In this document: piece by piece, positions 36,523-47,879 of the stretch | Layout: each line of letters begins with the position of its first letter | How positions within the stretch are numbered: position 1 is the stretch's first letter | Assembly: GCA_951213105.1 (NCBI GenBank) | Contig: OX578146.1 | Coordinates: 48,577,275-48,641,274 of the forward strand | Source of the DNA: Amaurobius ferox | Lineage: Eukaryota > Arthropoda > Arachnida > Araneae > Amaurobiidae | Length of the DNA stretch: 64,000 nt | Reading direction: 5' to 3' | Notes under the pieces: generated by a model | The model's database searches: none | Seen by the model: only the letters and a program-made list of their open reading frames with translations | What the model was told of the DNA's origin: nothing | Program-made: the position numbers and the translations under genes

Positions 36523-38176
36523 CATAGCCGCCAACCCAGAGAATAAAAAATTAGGAACACTGTACGCGAGAAAAATGACACGCAATAGTTGCACACAAAA
36601 TATATATACATGGGTATCTCCAACATGGGAGTACTTGCCCCCCCCCCCCCCCCCCACTGAATTGCATGTCAGTATTTCTTAGCCAATGTATTATGTATTG
36701 ACAGTGATTTTTCAACCCCCTCCCCCCGGAAGGAAAGATGGTGAAACCCATATATATATATATATATACTATATAATTAATCTTATTAAAAAAAAATAAG
36801 ACCTCATGAGGTAAGAATTTTGAAACATACATGAAATGCATAATATTTTTACACCCATAAAATTATAACTATATTTGTTCTCCTTAAATACATCAATATT
36901 CAACTAAAAGTAAAATTAAACTATTTTCATATTTGAAAAAAAAAAAAAAAGTCATTACACAATTTAAATACACTATTACAAAGTAAGTAAAACAAAGACA
37001 AATTAAAAATCTTTTTGGTTTATTGATAAAATAATTAAGAAATTAACAGTAATAATTAATCAGAATATGAAAATAAGCTAGTTTAGTCGATCTAATATGC
37101 AACATTTAAATGATGGAGATGGATGGGAAAAGATGCTAACGTACTCTCGGCATTTCATGCGATGTAACTGAATTGCGCAATCACACTGTTTATGCGAAAA
37201 TAATTAAGAAATTAACAATAATAATTAATCAGAATATGAAAATAAGATAATTTAGTCGATCTAATATGCAACATTTAAATGATGGAGATGGATGGGAAAA
37301 GATACTAACGTAATCTCGGCATTTCACGCGATGAATTGCGCAATCGCATTGTTTATGCGAAAATAATTAAGAAATTAACCATAATAATTAATCAGAATAT
37401 GAAAATAAGCTAGTTTGGTCAATCAAAAATGCAATATGTAGAAGATTGAGATGGATGGAAAAAGATATTGTTGCACTCTCGGCGATTCATGAGAGCAAAC
37501 TGAATTGCGCAATCGCAGTGTCTATGCGAAATTAATGAACAAAATAACATTTTAGCGATTTATGCTGAATTAGACAACCTTTGAAGAAGTATATTTATTA
37601 CTTTCATAAAATAAGCGATCGAGATCTTAATTTACATTACACGCGGCCGTAAATCTACGTTAATTTGATTAGCATTACCCTGCATTTTATTATGGAGTTG
37701 CTACGATCCCGGGAATGGTAGAAATCAGTGCTAAAAAAGCGGAAAATCGGCGTTTCCGAGGAATTATACCATGTCTGGTTAATTGAGAAATTTCAAACAA
37801 AAAATCCGGAGAAGTAATGAAACATCCGGGAGTTTCCGGCCCAAATCCAGAGAGTTTTTCACGTCTAATCTGTAATCTTATGAGCGTACTTTTGATCAAA
37901 TAGAGAAAATTTTTGGGATATTATCCCTAAACGTAGGGATTTTTTCAAAAAATCGTAAAATCGGGAGATGCGTTTTCAAAAGAGGGAAATCGGGATAAAC
38001 ACTCAAAAATCGGGAATCTCCCGAAAAATTCAGTAGAGTTGGTACATATGTAACTTTTATGGTTGCAGAGGAGGAAAAATGGGGTAAAACTGGAATATTT
38101 TCAAAAATTCGGATTTTCGGAACAGACGTAAAAATTCGGAACGAATCCGGAAAATTCGGAACGGTTGGCAGCTATG
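36523..38176. mobile_element. Unclassified non-autonomous DNA element, 6-bp TSD
   Basis: Target duplication catagg (36517-36522 and 38177-38182). TIRs catagccgccaacc on the left and, reverse-complemented, catagctgccaacc on the right. It is inserted inside the RT frame, and removing it plus one TSD would keep the codons in phase, so the boundaries are well supported. It contains a C-run of about 18 (near 36640), three ~165-bp tandem repeats (37031-37531) and an end rich in tccggaa/gggaatctcccg motifs. No transposase frame. A 6-bp TSD fits none of the common superfamilies (2 TA, 3 Harbinger, 4 piggyBac, 8 hAT, 9-10 MULE). Confidence 0.82.
37031..37531. repeat. Three ~165-bp tandem repeats inside the 6-bp-TSD element
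   Basis: Copies begin ataattaagaaattaac at 37031, 37200 and 37363. Each contains ttaatcagaatatgaaaat, gagatggatgg, actctcgg and aattgcgcaatc. The third copy is more diverged. Confidence 0.92.
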
Positions 38177-38182
38177 CATAGG

Positions 38183-38984
38183 TATACGACGTATTTGTTT
38201 ATAAAAACGTGTTCCATCAAATAGTATTGTTTCATATAAAACCAAGGTCACTAATACTCTGTATTTACTCAATGCTATAAAAGACTGCAAATCGTATCTT
38301 TCATACAAATCCATTACGATATTGTATAAGTTATCAATGTCAATGTTATTAAACAAATCGCTAAAATCGAAACTTCTATAATAAAGCCTATTTGGTATAC
38401 ATTTTAAAATCTGAATAACCTCATTAATGTTTTTCACCATATAAGCACCTTCTACCTTTATCTTGGCCAATACCATTTTCAAAATATGCAGTAGACGCTT
38501 GTTTGCTCTAGTCAGGTATGTTTTATACCCGATAGTTACAGGTCTAAATTTGACCGGATTTTTATGAAGTTTCAGAATCAGCGTCAAGTAAGAAAACTTA
38601 ATACTATTTATATTGCATCCTGTTTTTTTGTATAGAGCTCTTATATGATTTTCGTTCTCCTTTATATAAGTGTTTAACAATCTGTACATGTTGACGTTAC
38701 TGTAACTTTGTGCAAGAAGCTCACAATATAGCACTTTGCATGTAAATGCGTAATTGGAAGTTACCTTGTCCACATAAGTGATTATATATTTCTTCTGTAT
38801 ATTCTTCAGTTTCTCCCTAATCTTTATACTATATATATTTCTTTCATGCCTATGGTTGTAATTATCATTGCATTTTGCCAAAAATACATGTCTCCAATGT
38901 TTAAAACATTCTGTAGGCAAACTGTATTTGACTGCCAATTTATATATAAACACATCGACGTCATGTCTTATATTTTCAATCACA
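38183..38984 (-). pseudogene. Penelope-like reverse transcriptase, central part
   Basis: Minus-strand frame from VIENIRHDVDVFIYKLAVKY through KYIITYVDKVTSNYAF (the ADKA-like block near the RT start), LHKNPVKFRPVT, and RSFDFSDLFNNIDIDNLY (motif A with catalytic Asp) to YKQIRRIPM, where the 6-bp-TSD element interrupts motif B. It contains no stops. Upstream it is cut by the mariner at 38987-40318. The order of blocks fits Penelope-like RTs better than non-LTR RTs, but the assignment rests on motif reading only. Confidence 0.72.
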
Positions 38985-38986
38985 TA

Positions 38987-40318
38987 CGAGGCATGTTTTT
39001 TAAGTAAGTACCGTTTTGGAATTAAAAAAAGACGTGCAAAGATATCGCAATAGTTTTATTTCTACATGAAAGCCTGTACCTTAATCTACTTTTCTACATA
39101 ATTTCCGTGAATATTGAGGCACTTGTCATAACGTGGCACCAGTTTTTGAATACCCTCCTCATAAAATTCTGCCGCCTGACTTGTTAACCACTGTATCACA
39201 ACTGTTTTGACTTCGTTATCGTCTTGAAGACGCTGACCACCCAGGTGTTTCTTCAAGTGCAGGAACAAATGGTAGTCGCTGGGCGCCAGATCAGGGCTGT
39301 ATGGAGGATGATCTAGAGTTTCCCATTTAAAAGATTTGATGAGATCTTTGGTCCGATTAGCCACATGTGGACGGGCATTGTCATGCAGCAAAACGATACC
39401 CTTACTCAACTTGCCACGTCTTTTGTTCTGGATTGCGCGACACAGATTGTTCAATGTCTCACAATAAGACGCTGCATTGATTGTCTCATTACGAGGCAGA
39501 AACTCCACTAGCAATACTCCTTTTTTGTCCCAAAAAACTGTGCACATGATTTTCCGGGCAGAAATTGTTTGCTTAAACTTCACTCTTTTGGGTGATGATG
39601 AATGTCGCCATTCCATGGATTGTTGTTTTGATTCTGATGTGACGTAGGCCACCCATGTTTCGTCACCAGTAACAATTTGGTCTAAAAAATCTTCACCTTC
39701 ATTGTGGTACCGCTCAAGGAAAGTCAATGCACTGCCTAAACGTTGGGTTTTGTGCAAATCCGTCAACATTTTTGGAACCCAACGTGAACACAATTTCCGG
39801 TAATTCAAGTTCTTGGTCACAATGCGATACAAAACCCTACGAGAATATTGAGGAAACCAGTCGCACATTGATGAAATTGTAAAGCGTCTGTTTTCTCTCA
39901 CCTTTTCTTCCACTTTCTGCACCAAATCTTCATTCAAGACCGAAGGACGCCCACTCCGTTCTTCATCATGCACATTTGTGCGGCCATCTTTAAATGCTCT
40001 CACCCATTTCCTTACCATTCCATCACTCATAATGTTTTGTCCGTAAACTTCACAGATCTCACGATGAATATCGATCGGTTTTACGCCTTTAGCACTAAGA
40101 AATCGTATAACAGCCCGTACTTCACAATCGGCGGGACTCACGATTGTCGGAGGCATCTTAAACACTCAGTAAACAACGTATACAATGAAGAATCAGACTG
40201 TAATGGCGTCAGTGCGTAGACAAGAGATGTAGGTAACCAGCGCGCATGCGCGGAACGCCGACCGTAGCGCTGCGGCGGCGGAATCGCAAAACGGTACTTA
40301 CATAAAAAACATGCCTCG
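38987..40318 (-). mobile_element. Full-length mariner element with intact transposase
   Basis: 1,332 bp, flanked by TA (38985-38986 and 40319-40320). TIRs of about 34 bp begin cgaggcatgttttttaagt on the left and, reverse-complemented, cgaggcatgttttttatgt on the right, both continuing aagtaccgttttg. A single uninterrupted transposase frame lies between them. It inserted into the Penelope-like RT; dropping the element and one TA restores codon phase exactly. Length, TIR match and an open frame all point to a young insertion. Confidence 0.95.
39086..40156 (-). CDS. Mariner transposase, DD34D, apparently intact (356 aa)
   Basis: This enzyme cuts and pastes its element at TA sites. The start is ATG at 40156-40154 (MPPTIVSPAD); the frame extends four codons further only from a GTG. 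The N-terminal half has two helix-turn-helix regions (ADCEVRAVIRFLSAKG and SDGMVRKWVRAFKDGR), then HDEERSGRPS, the expected inter-helix motif. Catalytic residues: Asp165 in TGDETWV, Asp259 in LLHDNARPH, Asp294 in YSPDLAPSDYHLF, spaced as DD34D. The WVPKMLT block is close to the conserved WVP(H)EL motif. Length fits the family (about 345-360 residues). No stop or frameshift. Mariner copies are often annotated as SETMAR-like because of the primate fusion gene; there is no SET domain here. Activity cannot be judged from sequence alone. Confidence 0.95.
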   Translation of the reverse strand: MPPTIVSPADCEVRAVIRFLSAKGVKPIDIHREICEVYGQNIMSDGMVRKWVRAFKDGRTNVHDEERSGRPSVLNEDLVQKVEEKVRENRRFTISSMCDWFPQYSRRVLYRIVTKNLNYRKLCSRWVPKMLTDLHKTQRLGSALTFLERYHNEGEDFLDQIVTGDETWVAYVTSESKQQSMEWRHSSSPKRVKFKQTISARKIMCTVFWDKKGVLLVEFLPRNETINAASYCETLNNLCRAIQNKRRGKLSKGIVLLHDNARPHVANRTKDLIKSFKWETLDHPPYSPDLAPSDYHLFLHLKKHLGGQRLQDDNEVKTVVIQWLTSQAAEFYEEGIQKLVPRYDKCLNIHGNYVEK

Positions 40319-40320
40319 TA

Positions 40321-40593
40321 GTTTAAAGATTGTAAACGATACTTTGTTCCCTTGTCAAAAATATCCGTAAGGTCTGCGGAATGTAAAATATATAAATTCC
40401 CAGTAACAACGTGTCCGTATGTTTCATCTACATATTCCTTATTTTTTCGCACATGTACATTCTGTAATTCTGTTTCCGTCCAATGACCTGCTAAATGCGT
40501 TATAATTAAACACCTTTCTTCCCATTGGAGTTGCGTATTTGTATGTACCCTACGGCCCTGCACAATGTGCAATCTAACAATGTACTTTCCTCC
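40321..40593 (-). pseudogene. Penelope-like reverse transcriptase, N-terminal part
   Basis: The frame is open from a TAA at about 40594 down to the mariner insertion. It includes QLQWEERCLIITHL, GNLYILHSADLTDIFDKGTKYRL and QSLNY. The phrase NL..HS..L....KG.KY is the conserved start of this RT type. No Met is placed as a good start and the upstream frame is closed, so the element is probably 5'-truncated or frameshifted. It joins in phase to the central part at 38984 if the mariner is ignored. Confidence 0.62.
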
Positions 40594-41564
40594 TTAAAGG
40601 ATGCTTTTGAATACATTCTAAAGCCATCATAAATTAAGAGCATTTTCAAAAAGGACCAGGCTGATCACCATAGGCAGCTAGCATTATAAAATAAAGACAT
40701 CTTTTAAAAATCAAAGTTCCCTTGCATGACTAATATCAACATTCTTATGACTTCCTGTATTTTATGAATTTCAAGTGTTTTTTGGAGACTTTAAGTTAGA
40801 ATAATTAAATTCCAAATACTTCAAAGACAGTGTGAACCCAACTTATTCACAATAAAACCTCATAGATGTATTATAGGCTAGAAATTGAATACAGAGAGTT
40901 GATATCGGCATCCATGATACCAACTTAAGCAAGTTTGGACATGGAACAAAGGTTAATTTGGGGCCCCTTCATGCAGATAAGTACCACAGAAGCAAAACTT
41001 CACAGCATAAGGGTGTTTGGTGGTGGTGGCTCAATCATTCAGACAAACTTTAAGACCATGAGGACACCCCATTTGAAAGTCACTATCATAGGGTCCAAAG
41101 ACACCTGCCCTCCCCAACGAAAAAAAAATAATAATAATAATTGACGATGGCTCTTGTCCACTGGAGCTTAAATGTTTTTATGTCAATAACATCTTGCAAA
41201 ATAAAACTCTAATAAAGTTCAATAAGTTTATTCATTATTTTCAATCTCCGAACTTGGATCTGAAATCCAATTATATACCATTGTACAAAAAAATTAATGG
41301 ATTGTTAAATGGATAAAAATTACTCATTTACTATTCATAGCTAGCTAAATTATTGAAATTAGAATCATTTTTTTAAAATTGTTCAAAATATCCCAATACC
41401 AAATTATAACCACTATATTTCAAGGACTAAGAATCTGATCTGAAATCCTATTATATATATCCTAGTAAAGATTTCAAAACTACAAATTACTCTCTTTCTA
41501 TTTATAGCTTGCACTTTTAGTTACCAGATATAAACATTACAAACTTTAAAAATGGAAAGTTTTC
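40594..41564. other. Non-coding stretch
   Basis: No gene seen; an A-run followed by (AAT)n lies at about 41120-41142. The ORF at 40935-41144 has no domain. Confidence 0.5.
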
Positions 41565-41580
41565 AATCTTCTTTAACTTG

Positions 41581-41858
41581 AGGCTGAGATAGCACAGTAG
41601 TTAAGGCATTGGGATTGTAGATAGACCTAGCTTTGATCCCCACTGTCCAAAACTATCTCCATGTCTACAAAGAGTATGGGCACATTAAATTTGTAGATGC
41701 AAAAGCCCATCTGAGGGGTTAGAGGAGATATGGTACAGTTCCTATGGTTGCCACAGTATTGCATTCCAATCTAAATTGGGTAGCACTGTTTGGGCCATCC
41801 AAATAGTTACCTTGCACCTTCGGGTAGGTTGGATAGTCTGGGTATAAAAAGAAAAAAA
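41581..41858 (+). mobile_element. Independent full-length SINE of the Helitron-array family
   Basis: Target duplication aatcttctttaacttg (41565-41580) and aatcttctttaatttg (41859-41874), one mismatch. The head is tRNA-like with box A agatagcacagtagttaagg and box B-like gctttgatccccac. The body (agcccatctgaggggttag, ccaatctaaattgggtagc) and the tail (gccatccaaatagttacc, ggttggatagtctgggt) are diverged versions of the cassettes at 9060-10670. It ends in an A-run. Confidence 0.85.
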
Positions 41859-42471
41859 AATCTTCTTTAATTTGGCAAGACTCAAAAACTATAAAAGATT
41901 TGTAAAAACAAATGTTTGATCCAGGAATTTAATTTTTTACTGAACATTTTTGTTCTGTATCATTATATTTATATTTTATAGTTTAGAAGATTGAGTGAAA
42001 GTAAGCAAAGTGAAGCAAAAACTCATTCAGGCATAAACATTTTTTTATCAAAAGACAAAAATTATTCAAAATATTAACATTTTGAAATTCTAATTATATA
42101 TTCCTAAATGGCATAAAAAAAAGGACTATAAATTGTTTATATTTTAATGTATTAGGTTCAGAGATAAAAGCATCCGAAGTGTTTATATTGTTTCTATTAA
42201 CACTCTCCAATTTCCCTGGATACACTAAAGATAGATGCTATTCAAGTAAGAAAAAAAGAAACCAAACAAATTGCTTGCTGATATTAATAGATCTATCAGA
42301 TTAAATGATCTTATCCAAGAAGTAATTGCATAACACACAGGCACCACTGTTGATCAAGGATTCTCAAGCACATAAATAATATTTGATACATTCATGTCAT
42401 TATATGCACTATGTATAAACGGTGAAAGTATAACACACTAATATAAAAACATAAAATCATCTTAATACATT

Positions 42472-42845
42472 TTAATTGAAATGTTTCCTTCTCATGTGAT
42501 TTGCCAAATGACTTGCTTGTACCGCATTGTAGTCACATAAATTGCATTTGAAAGGTCTCTCTCCTGTGTGAATCCTGCGATGAATAATCAGACCAACTTG
42601 CTGAGCAAATGCTTTTGAGCAAAATTCACAAACATATGGTCGTTCTCCAGTATGTATTCGAAGATGCCTTTGCAGAAGAGAATAATATGCAAAAACTTTA
42701 AAACAAAATTGACACTGCAAATTTTCTATTTGGTGAGAATCATGATTTTCTTCATCATTTAAAAATTCATCATCCTTTAACTCTGTATTCTTGGCGACCC
42801 ACCGAGAAAGAATATTTTTTCTGTTAGTTTCATTGTTTGAAAATC
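42472..42845 (-). CDS. C2H2 zinc-finger terminal exon, three fingers (exon Z5)
   Basis: Acceptor atttttcatttcag|ga at 42847-42846; stop TAA 42472; same phase as the other exons. It has the longest linker of the series, about 45 residues (FSNNETNRKNILSRWVAKN, then an acidic DDEFLNDEENHD stretch). Three fingers follow: CQFCFKVFAYYSLLQRHLRIH, CEFCSKAFAQQVGLIIHRRIH and CNLCDYNAVQASHLANHMRRKH. All ligands are present. The last finger is the CDY(S/N)A type shared with Z1, Z3 and Z4. The NNET start resembles the linkers of Z2 and Z4, supporting a common origin. The true exon extends well upstream of the first internal Met of the finger region. Confidence 0.82.
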
Positions 42846-45182
42846 CTGAAATGAAAAATATTAGTTATTACAGAACCAAGCCAGTATTGACAACTTTTAA
42901 AGAGAAGGAGTTAAATAATTTCAATACATAAAGAGCATTTAAAAAATAATAATAAACAGGAAATTTTCAACATTTTTTTATGAACTTTCTGAAGAACTTT
43001 CAGAATAAAAATTGCTTATTATATCTAATTGACATTCATTTTTACAAAAAATTTGTACATTAATAACAAATTCATTAAAATCATAAAATGTAAATAACCT
43101 GTTTAAAGTCAAAATTTTCAGATTCCAGAAATATTGTATGGTCACTTTCATTTGAAAGACGAGAAAAAATATAATTTTCTATTTATTCAGGAAGAAGGTG
43201 AGCATATGTTAATCAGCAACGGCTAGATATGGATTACTGTAAAGAGGATATGTGCTTTTCTAGATGGCTTTATAAGGGAAATTAGACCCTTTAAGTAATA
43301 TGTAAAAAAATTTCAACACACTAGAGGTCTGTACAGGCTAACATTTTAGATTTTTACTCAGCCTGGCCTGAAATTTCCAGTGCCCGGATCTGGCCTGAAA
43401 ATGTTTTAAAATGCAGAACCCAATTGAGTTTTAACCCGGTACGTCCTGAAATGATATTTATTCATATGTGTCCCTAAAATGAATGTGTTATTTTTGTAAT
43501 CAGAAGTAAGGTATAAGTTAGATTTTTAAACATTTATCTTTACATAGAAATTTTACTTAAATCAACAAAATTATATGTACTCTTTTTAAATTTCTCATAC
43601 ATTTTTTCAACATTGATTTCCTTTGATCAAGTGCAACCAGAATTTTTAAAATCTAAGGCTGGGACTAGTCTAGTTCAAAAATTCCTAGGCAGAAACTAAG
43701 TGGACCAGGTTCACACATCAGGTTAAGCAAGAGACAATGGGCCCAGTCCCATGCCCATGCAATACAGCACACTCAATTAAATAACTGAACTTCCTGCTCA
43801 TTAAAGAATTGGAATTTTATGACTGTTCTGCTCTCTGCTATTGTATCTTTACTTCAAACCTGAAAAAGAAATAATTATGTTATATTAGCATCCAAATGCA
43901 TTAAAAAATACTGAAAGATATATTAGATTTACCACCAAACAGCATAATAAAATTCCCTGACTTCCCAGGTAAATTTAAAACATTTTTCATGTCAAATACC
44001 TAACAGATTTAGGAAATTTAATTGAATAGTCAAATACCACTCTTAATATCTTGCAACAAGCAAAATACATTATATAACTGGCAGTGTAATATATTCAAGG
44101 GAAATTATAAAATCATTAAAAACATGATGCTAGATTTTAAAATTTCCTAATTTTCATGGATTTCAGATGTTTTTTTTTAATTTTGCACATCAAATCTCTG
44201 AGGTTTAGTTCATTTATTTAATTTCCTTTAAATTTAATAATTTCCTATAAATAAATTAATTATTTATAGGTCTTCCTTGCTTTCCAGGTAACTCTGTATC
44301 AAGTGACATGTTTCATTTGTGGAATAAAAGGAGATGTGAGGACAAAGATATACCAGCCAGGACTGTGGAGTCAATATATCAAACCTCAGATTTAAACTTC
44401 GACTACCTTTTTTTTTCTACTGTTTGACTCTAACCCCTTCATAAATAACAAATGTATTGTTTGATAGTTTCTGCGGAATCTTCAGTTTTCACAATTCATT
44501 AACAAAAGCCCTTAGTATATTTGAGAAATGATGCATCTATCATGAGCCTTGGTGTAAAATATCAAAATGCACATGAAATTTTCTATACTGGAAATGTAAA
44601 AATTGCAGAAATAGGTAAATTTTATGTGATTGTAGCAAAATTTTGTACTGCTGTGTGCTAAATAAAGTGATTGCATGATTGGAGTCCTATACAAAATTAT
44701 GAATTCCGAATCATTGATTTCTATTTATATTTAATTTCAAATTATTTAATTTCAGACAAGCATAACTCTTGTTTTATCAAAATATGTTTCTGTGTCAATC
44801 TATATTTTATTAAAATATTAATTTTTAATATTAATAGCTTTTTAATTGGTAAGCAAAATTATGTTTAAATAATTTGAATTTGGAGTTTGTATATTTTTCC
44901 AACTCTGACTAAACTAAAACTGCTTCAACTGCCAACTTCAACTCCACAATCCCGATACTCCATCTCTCGTATTAGCGTCAGTGATTTCTTTCTTGCTTTT
45001 GCAATTAGTAATAATTAGATTCTAAGTATTCATTTGAAGAAATTAATTTACATATCAATGTAACACCAGGCTCTAGGCATGGATATTTTAAAAGGGTACT
45101 TTAACTAAAATACTAGACTTTAATCCCCTATCAAAACCGAAAGAAATCAAACAAAAGAGAAAATTATGATATATATATATAT
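42846..45182. other. Inter-exon DNA
   Basis: No gene recognised. A higher-GC patch at about 43320-43780 (gaggtctgtacaggct, cagcctggcctgaaatttcc) looks transposon-like but I could not pair termini. A perfect 11-bp inverted repeat (cctataaataa, 5-base loop) is at 44246-44272. (TA)n precedes the hAT element. Confidence 0.5.
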
Positions 45183-45190
45183 ATATATAT

Positions 45191-47802
45191 CAGTGGCGGC
45201 TCGTGAGTGAGGTGTAGAGGGAGGCGCTCATATATGTATTTATGTATAGATGGGGATATTTAAGTATAGAGGCATACTATAATATGTATTTATGTATATT
45301 ATAGTATCCCTCCTCAGTTTGTGACAACTACGTCTTTTAGACTTCGAGTTCGTCGTTTGTCCGGCACTGATAAATTAGTTCCGGCGTTACCTCGAAATAA
45401 CTGTATACCAAATTATTATTTTACTTGCGCTGATATGCATTTGCAAGTTTCCTTAAAATGAATAAGAGCCTATTGTAACCATGGAAATTATTTGAATGTA
45501 TTTCTAAATAAATTTATATCAAATTTGTAAAAATTAAATACTCTCAGTCGTATGCATGTGCAGTATTTTATTATGATTAGCGCAATTGTTTGTACACCCA
45601 AAATGCACACAATTTCTCTCAGGTACACAATATGGCTAATAGTTTTGTACCTGATCATCCTTGTAACCCAAACAGTAACATAATTAGAGAGCGAAAATCA
45701 ACTAAATCTACGGCCGTTTATATGTAGAAACGGAATAACTATTTTCATACAAGTTTAAGAATGAATTTGGAATTTACAGAAAGTTCTTATGCATTATGGT
45801 TTTCTCTATTCGTCTTTAAAATGATATGAGCGAGTTCTGCCTGCTAGTAATCACTATATATAGCAATCAGTTTCTATAGCAATAAGCAGTTAGCTCGCTG
45901 CACGGGTGCAACAAAAGTGGATCAAAGCTTAGAGTGAGCAGATCGAGTGGGTCCATTGTAGAGTAGAAAATACAGTGTGAAAATTGCATCAAAATCGGAG
46001 CAAGTGTCACTAAGATAGATAAAAATGTAAATATAAAAAAGAGGAGGGTCTCCCCTCTTCCACCACGGTTGTTTCATATTACATAATAACAGACGATGTT
46101 TGTGTGTCGACGTGTGTGTGTAAGGTCTGTAGCGGAAAATGTAAACATCGTACGGTCTTGAAATATCGTGCACGGATATTTCAGGAACCAAGGCGATGCA
46201 TTTTTGTAAAACCGAAATATGAAATTGAGGCTACTTAAAGTAAAAGTTACGCCCAGAGGGTTGACATAATAAGGTTGTATATCTAAGTGATTGCCACCAG
46301 CAAAATCTAAATCGCTCAATTAGAAGGTGAAATAAGAAATTTGGCACGGGGGGGGGGGGGGGGGGGGGGGGGGGCTAACCGAACTGAAAGTTGCGCCCAG
46401 GGAGCTGACACAATAAATATGTATACCCAGTTCACATGTACAAATGGTGCCGGGACTATAGCCACCAACGGAATCAAAATGGCTCAATTAGGAGCCGAGA
46501 TGTGAAATTAGAGGAGGACTACTTAAAGTAAAAATTGCGCCCAGGGGATTGATATGAAAGATATGTATATTCAAATGGTACATATGTATATTCAAATGGG
46601 GAGATTTTAAGGAAAACAACGTCAGATCAAAGAATCAAGTATCAGGTTGAAAATTAATTTTTAACTTCTTTAACAAATATTTATATATTTTTTTAATCTT
46701 TAATGTTAAATAGCTGAAAAAGTAAGACAGCTGAGTAAATCAAGAGACCCACCCCCTCAGACAACACATTTCTGAAAGTGTCACTAAAAATATCCACGGG
46801 CATGCCACAAATACAATTCTCGTGACTTTTAAGCAATTAAGAAGTCAAACGCATTGAAATTCATCACAAACAAAGCATGGAACTACCCCAAATCAGAAAT
46901 AATCCCCTTTCCGAAGGACAGACAGAACCACGCTACATCAGAAATGCCCCCCCCCCCCGTCCGGGCACTTACGCAGCGAAATTAAACTGAGTGCTCCAAA
47001 CAATGCATTTTTCTACCAAAAACGAAGAACGGAACCTCCAAAATGCCATCAATAACCCCCACTTATTCAATGAAGTAAAAAACACAAAATATATATCGAA
47101 ACTTTTTTGAATTTCTATTTTCTATATCTAATACTACTAAACTATTTCTTCATGAACCAAAACTGAAAAAGCTAGGGGTCAATAGGATCAATAAAATAAA
47201 TCAGAATTAGATAAATACAGTAATTTATTTTCAAATATTTATTTAAACATCCAAATTTATTATTTTAAAAAGAAGCGAGAGCGAGAACACTCATTTATCA
47301 AGAAAAATTTGAGGCCAAATTAGCGAAACTCAGCCAATTCGAGTCAGTCGTTCACAGTATTCGAGTCTTCTTGGCTTCTTTAGAAGAGAGCCGCGATATA
47401 AGCCGCGGCTCAGATCAGATTGGAATATTGCAATGTCTGTTTTTTTAGCTGAAATTTCTATTGCCGTTGTATTCACATACCATTCTTTCTATTATCAGAG
47501 AGTTGCTAACGGGACGCGGCTCTTATTAAAATCCCTCGTCTTTCCCTATAATGCAGTATTTTTCCCTATAAATTTAATATAGTATGAAGAGGGGATGAGA
47601 GATTTTTTTGAAAGTCAAAGCTTTAGTGCTGCCATCTAGTGACAAATTTTATCATTTATTTCCAATAATTCGACTTTTAGTTGAAAGAAATTTCAGATAA
47701 TTTCCTTAAAAATTGTAATTAACCTATATAATTAAAGGAATTTGAAGTGCTTGATCAAGGGGGTCCGTGCGGCCCCGCGGCGCCCCTGAATAACCGCCCC
47801 TG
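45191..47802. mobile_element. Non-autonomous hAT-like element, 2.6 kb
   Basis: The left end cagtggcggctcgtgag and right end (reverse-complemented) caggggcggttattcag are hAT-type termini, flanked by an 8-bp atatatat duplication. The flanks are a TA microsatellite, which weakens the TSD evidence. The interior is more GC-rich than its surroundings, carries a 27-base G-run (46348-46374), and has no transposase frame. Small ORFs (45922-46319) have no domains. Confidence 0.72.
46200..46580. repeat. Degenerate ~165-bp tandem repeats with a long G-run
   Basis: The phrase ctacttaaagtaaaagttacgcccagagg recurs in altered form near 46235, 46380 (gaactgaaagttgcgcccag) and 46530 (ctacttaaagtaaaaattgcgcccag), each followed by a gacataata/gacacaataa-type phrase and, after copies 1 and 2, aatcaaaatggctcaattag-like sequence. 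The 27-base G-run lies between copies 1 and 2. Confidence 0.75.
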
Positions 47803-47810
47803 ATATATAT

Positions 47811-47877
<67 letters not shown>

Positions 47878-47878
47878 A
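47803..47878. repeat. (TA)n microsatellite
   Basis: Mostly pure TA with two TAAATA interruptions, directly at the right end of the hAT-like element; the ORF across it on the minus strand is an artefact. Confidence 0.9.
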
Positions 47879-47879
47879 A

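Noticed and set aside
39086..40156. SETMAR-like host gene
   Set aside because: Only the mariner transposase is present, between TIRs and TA duplications; no SET domain or host exon.
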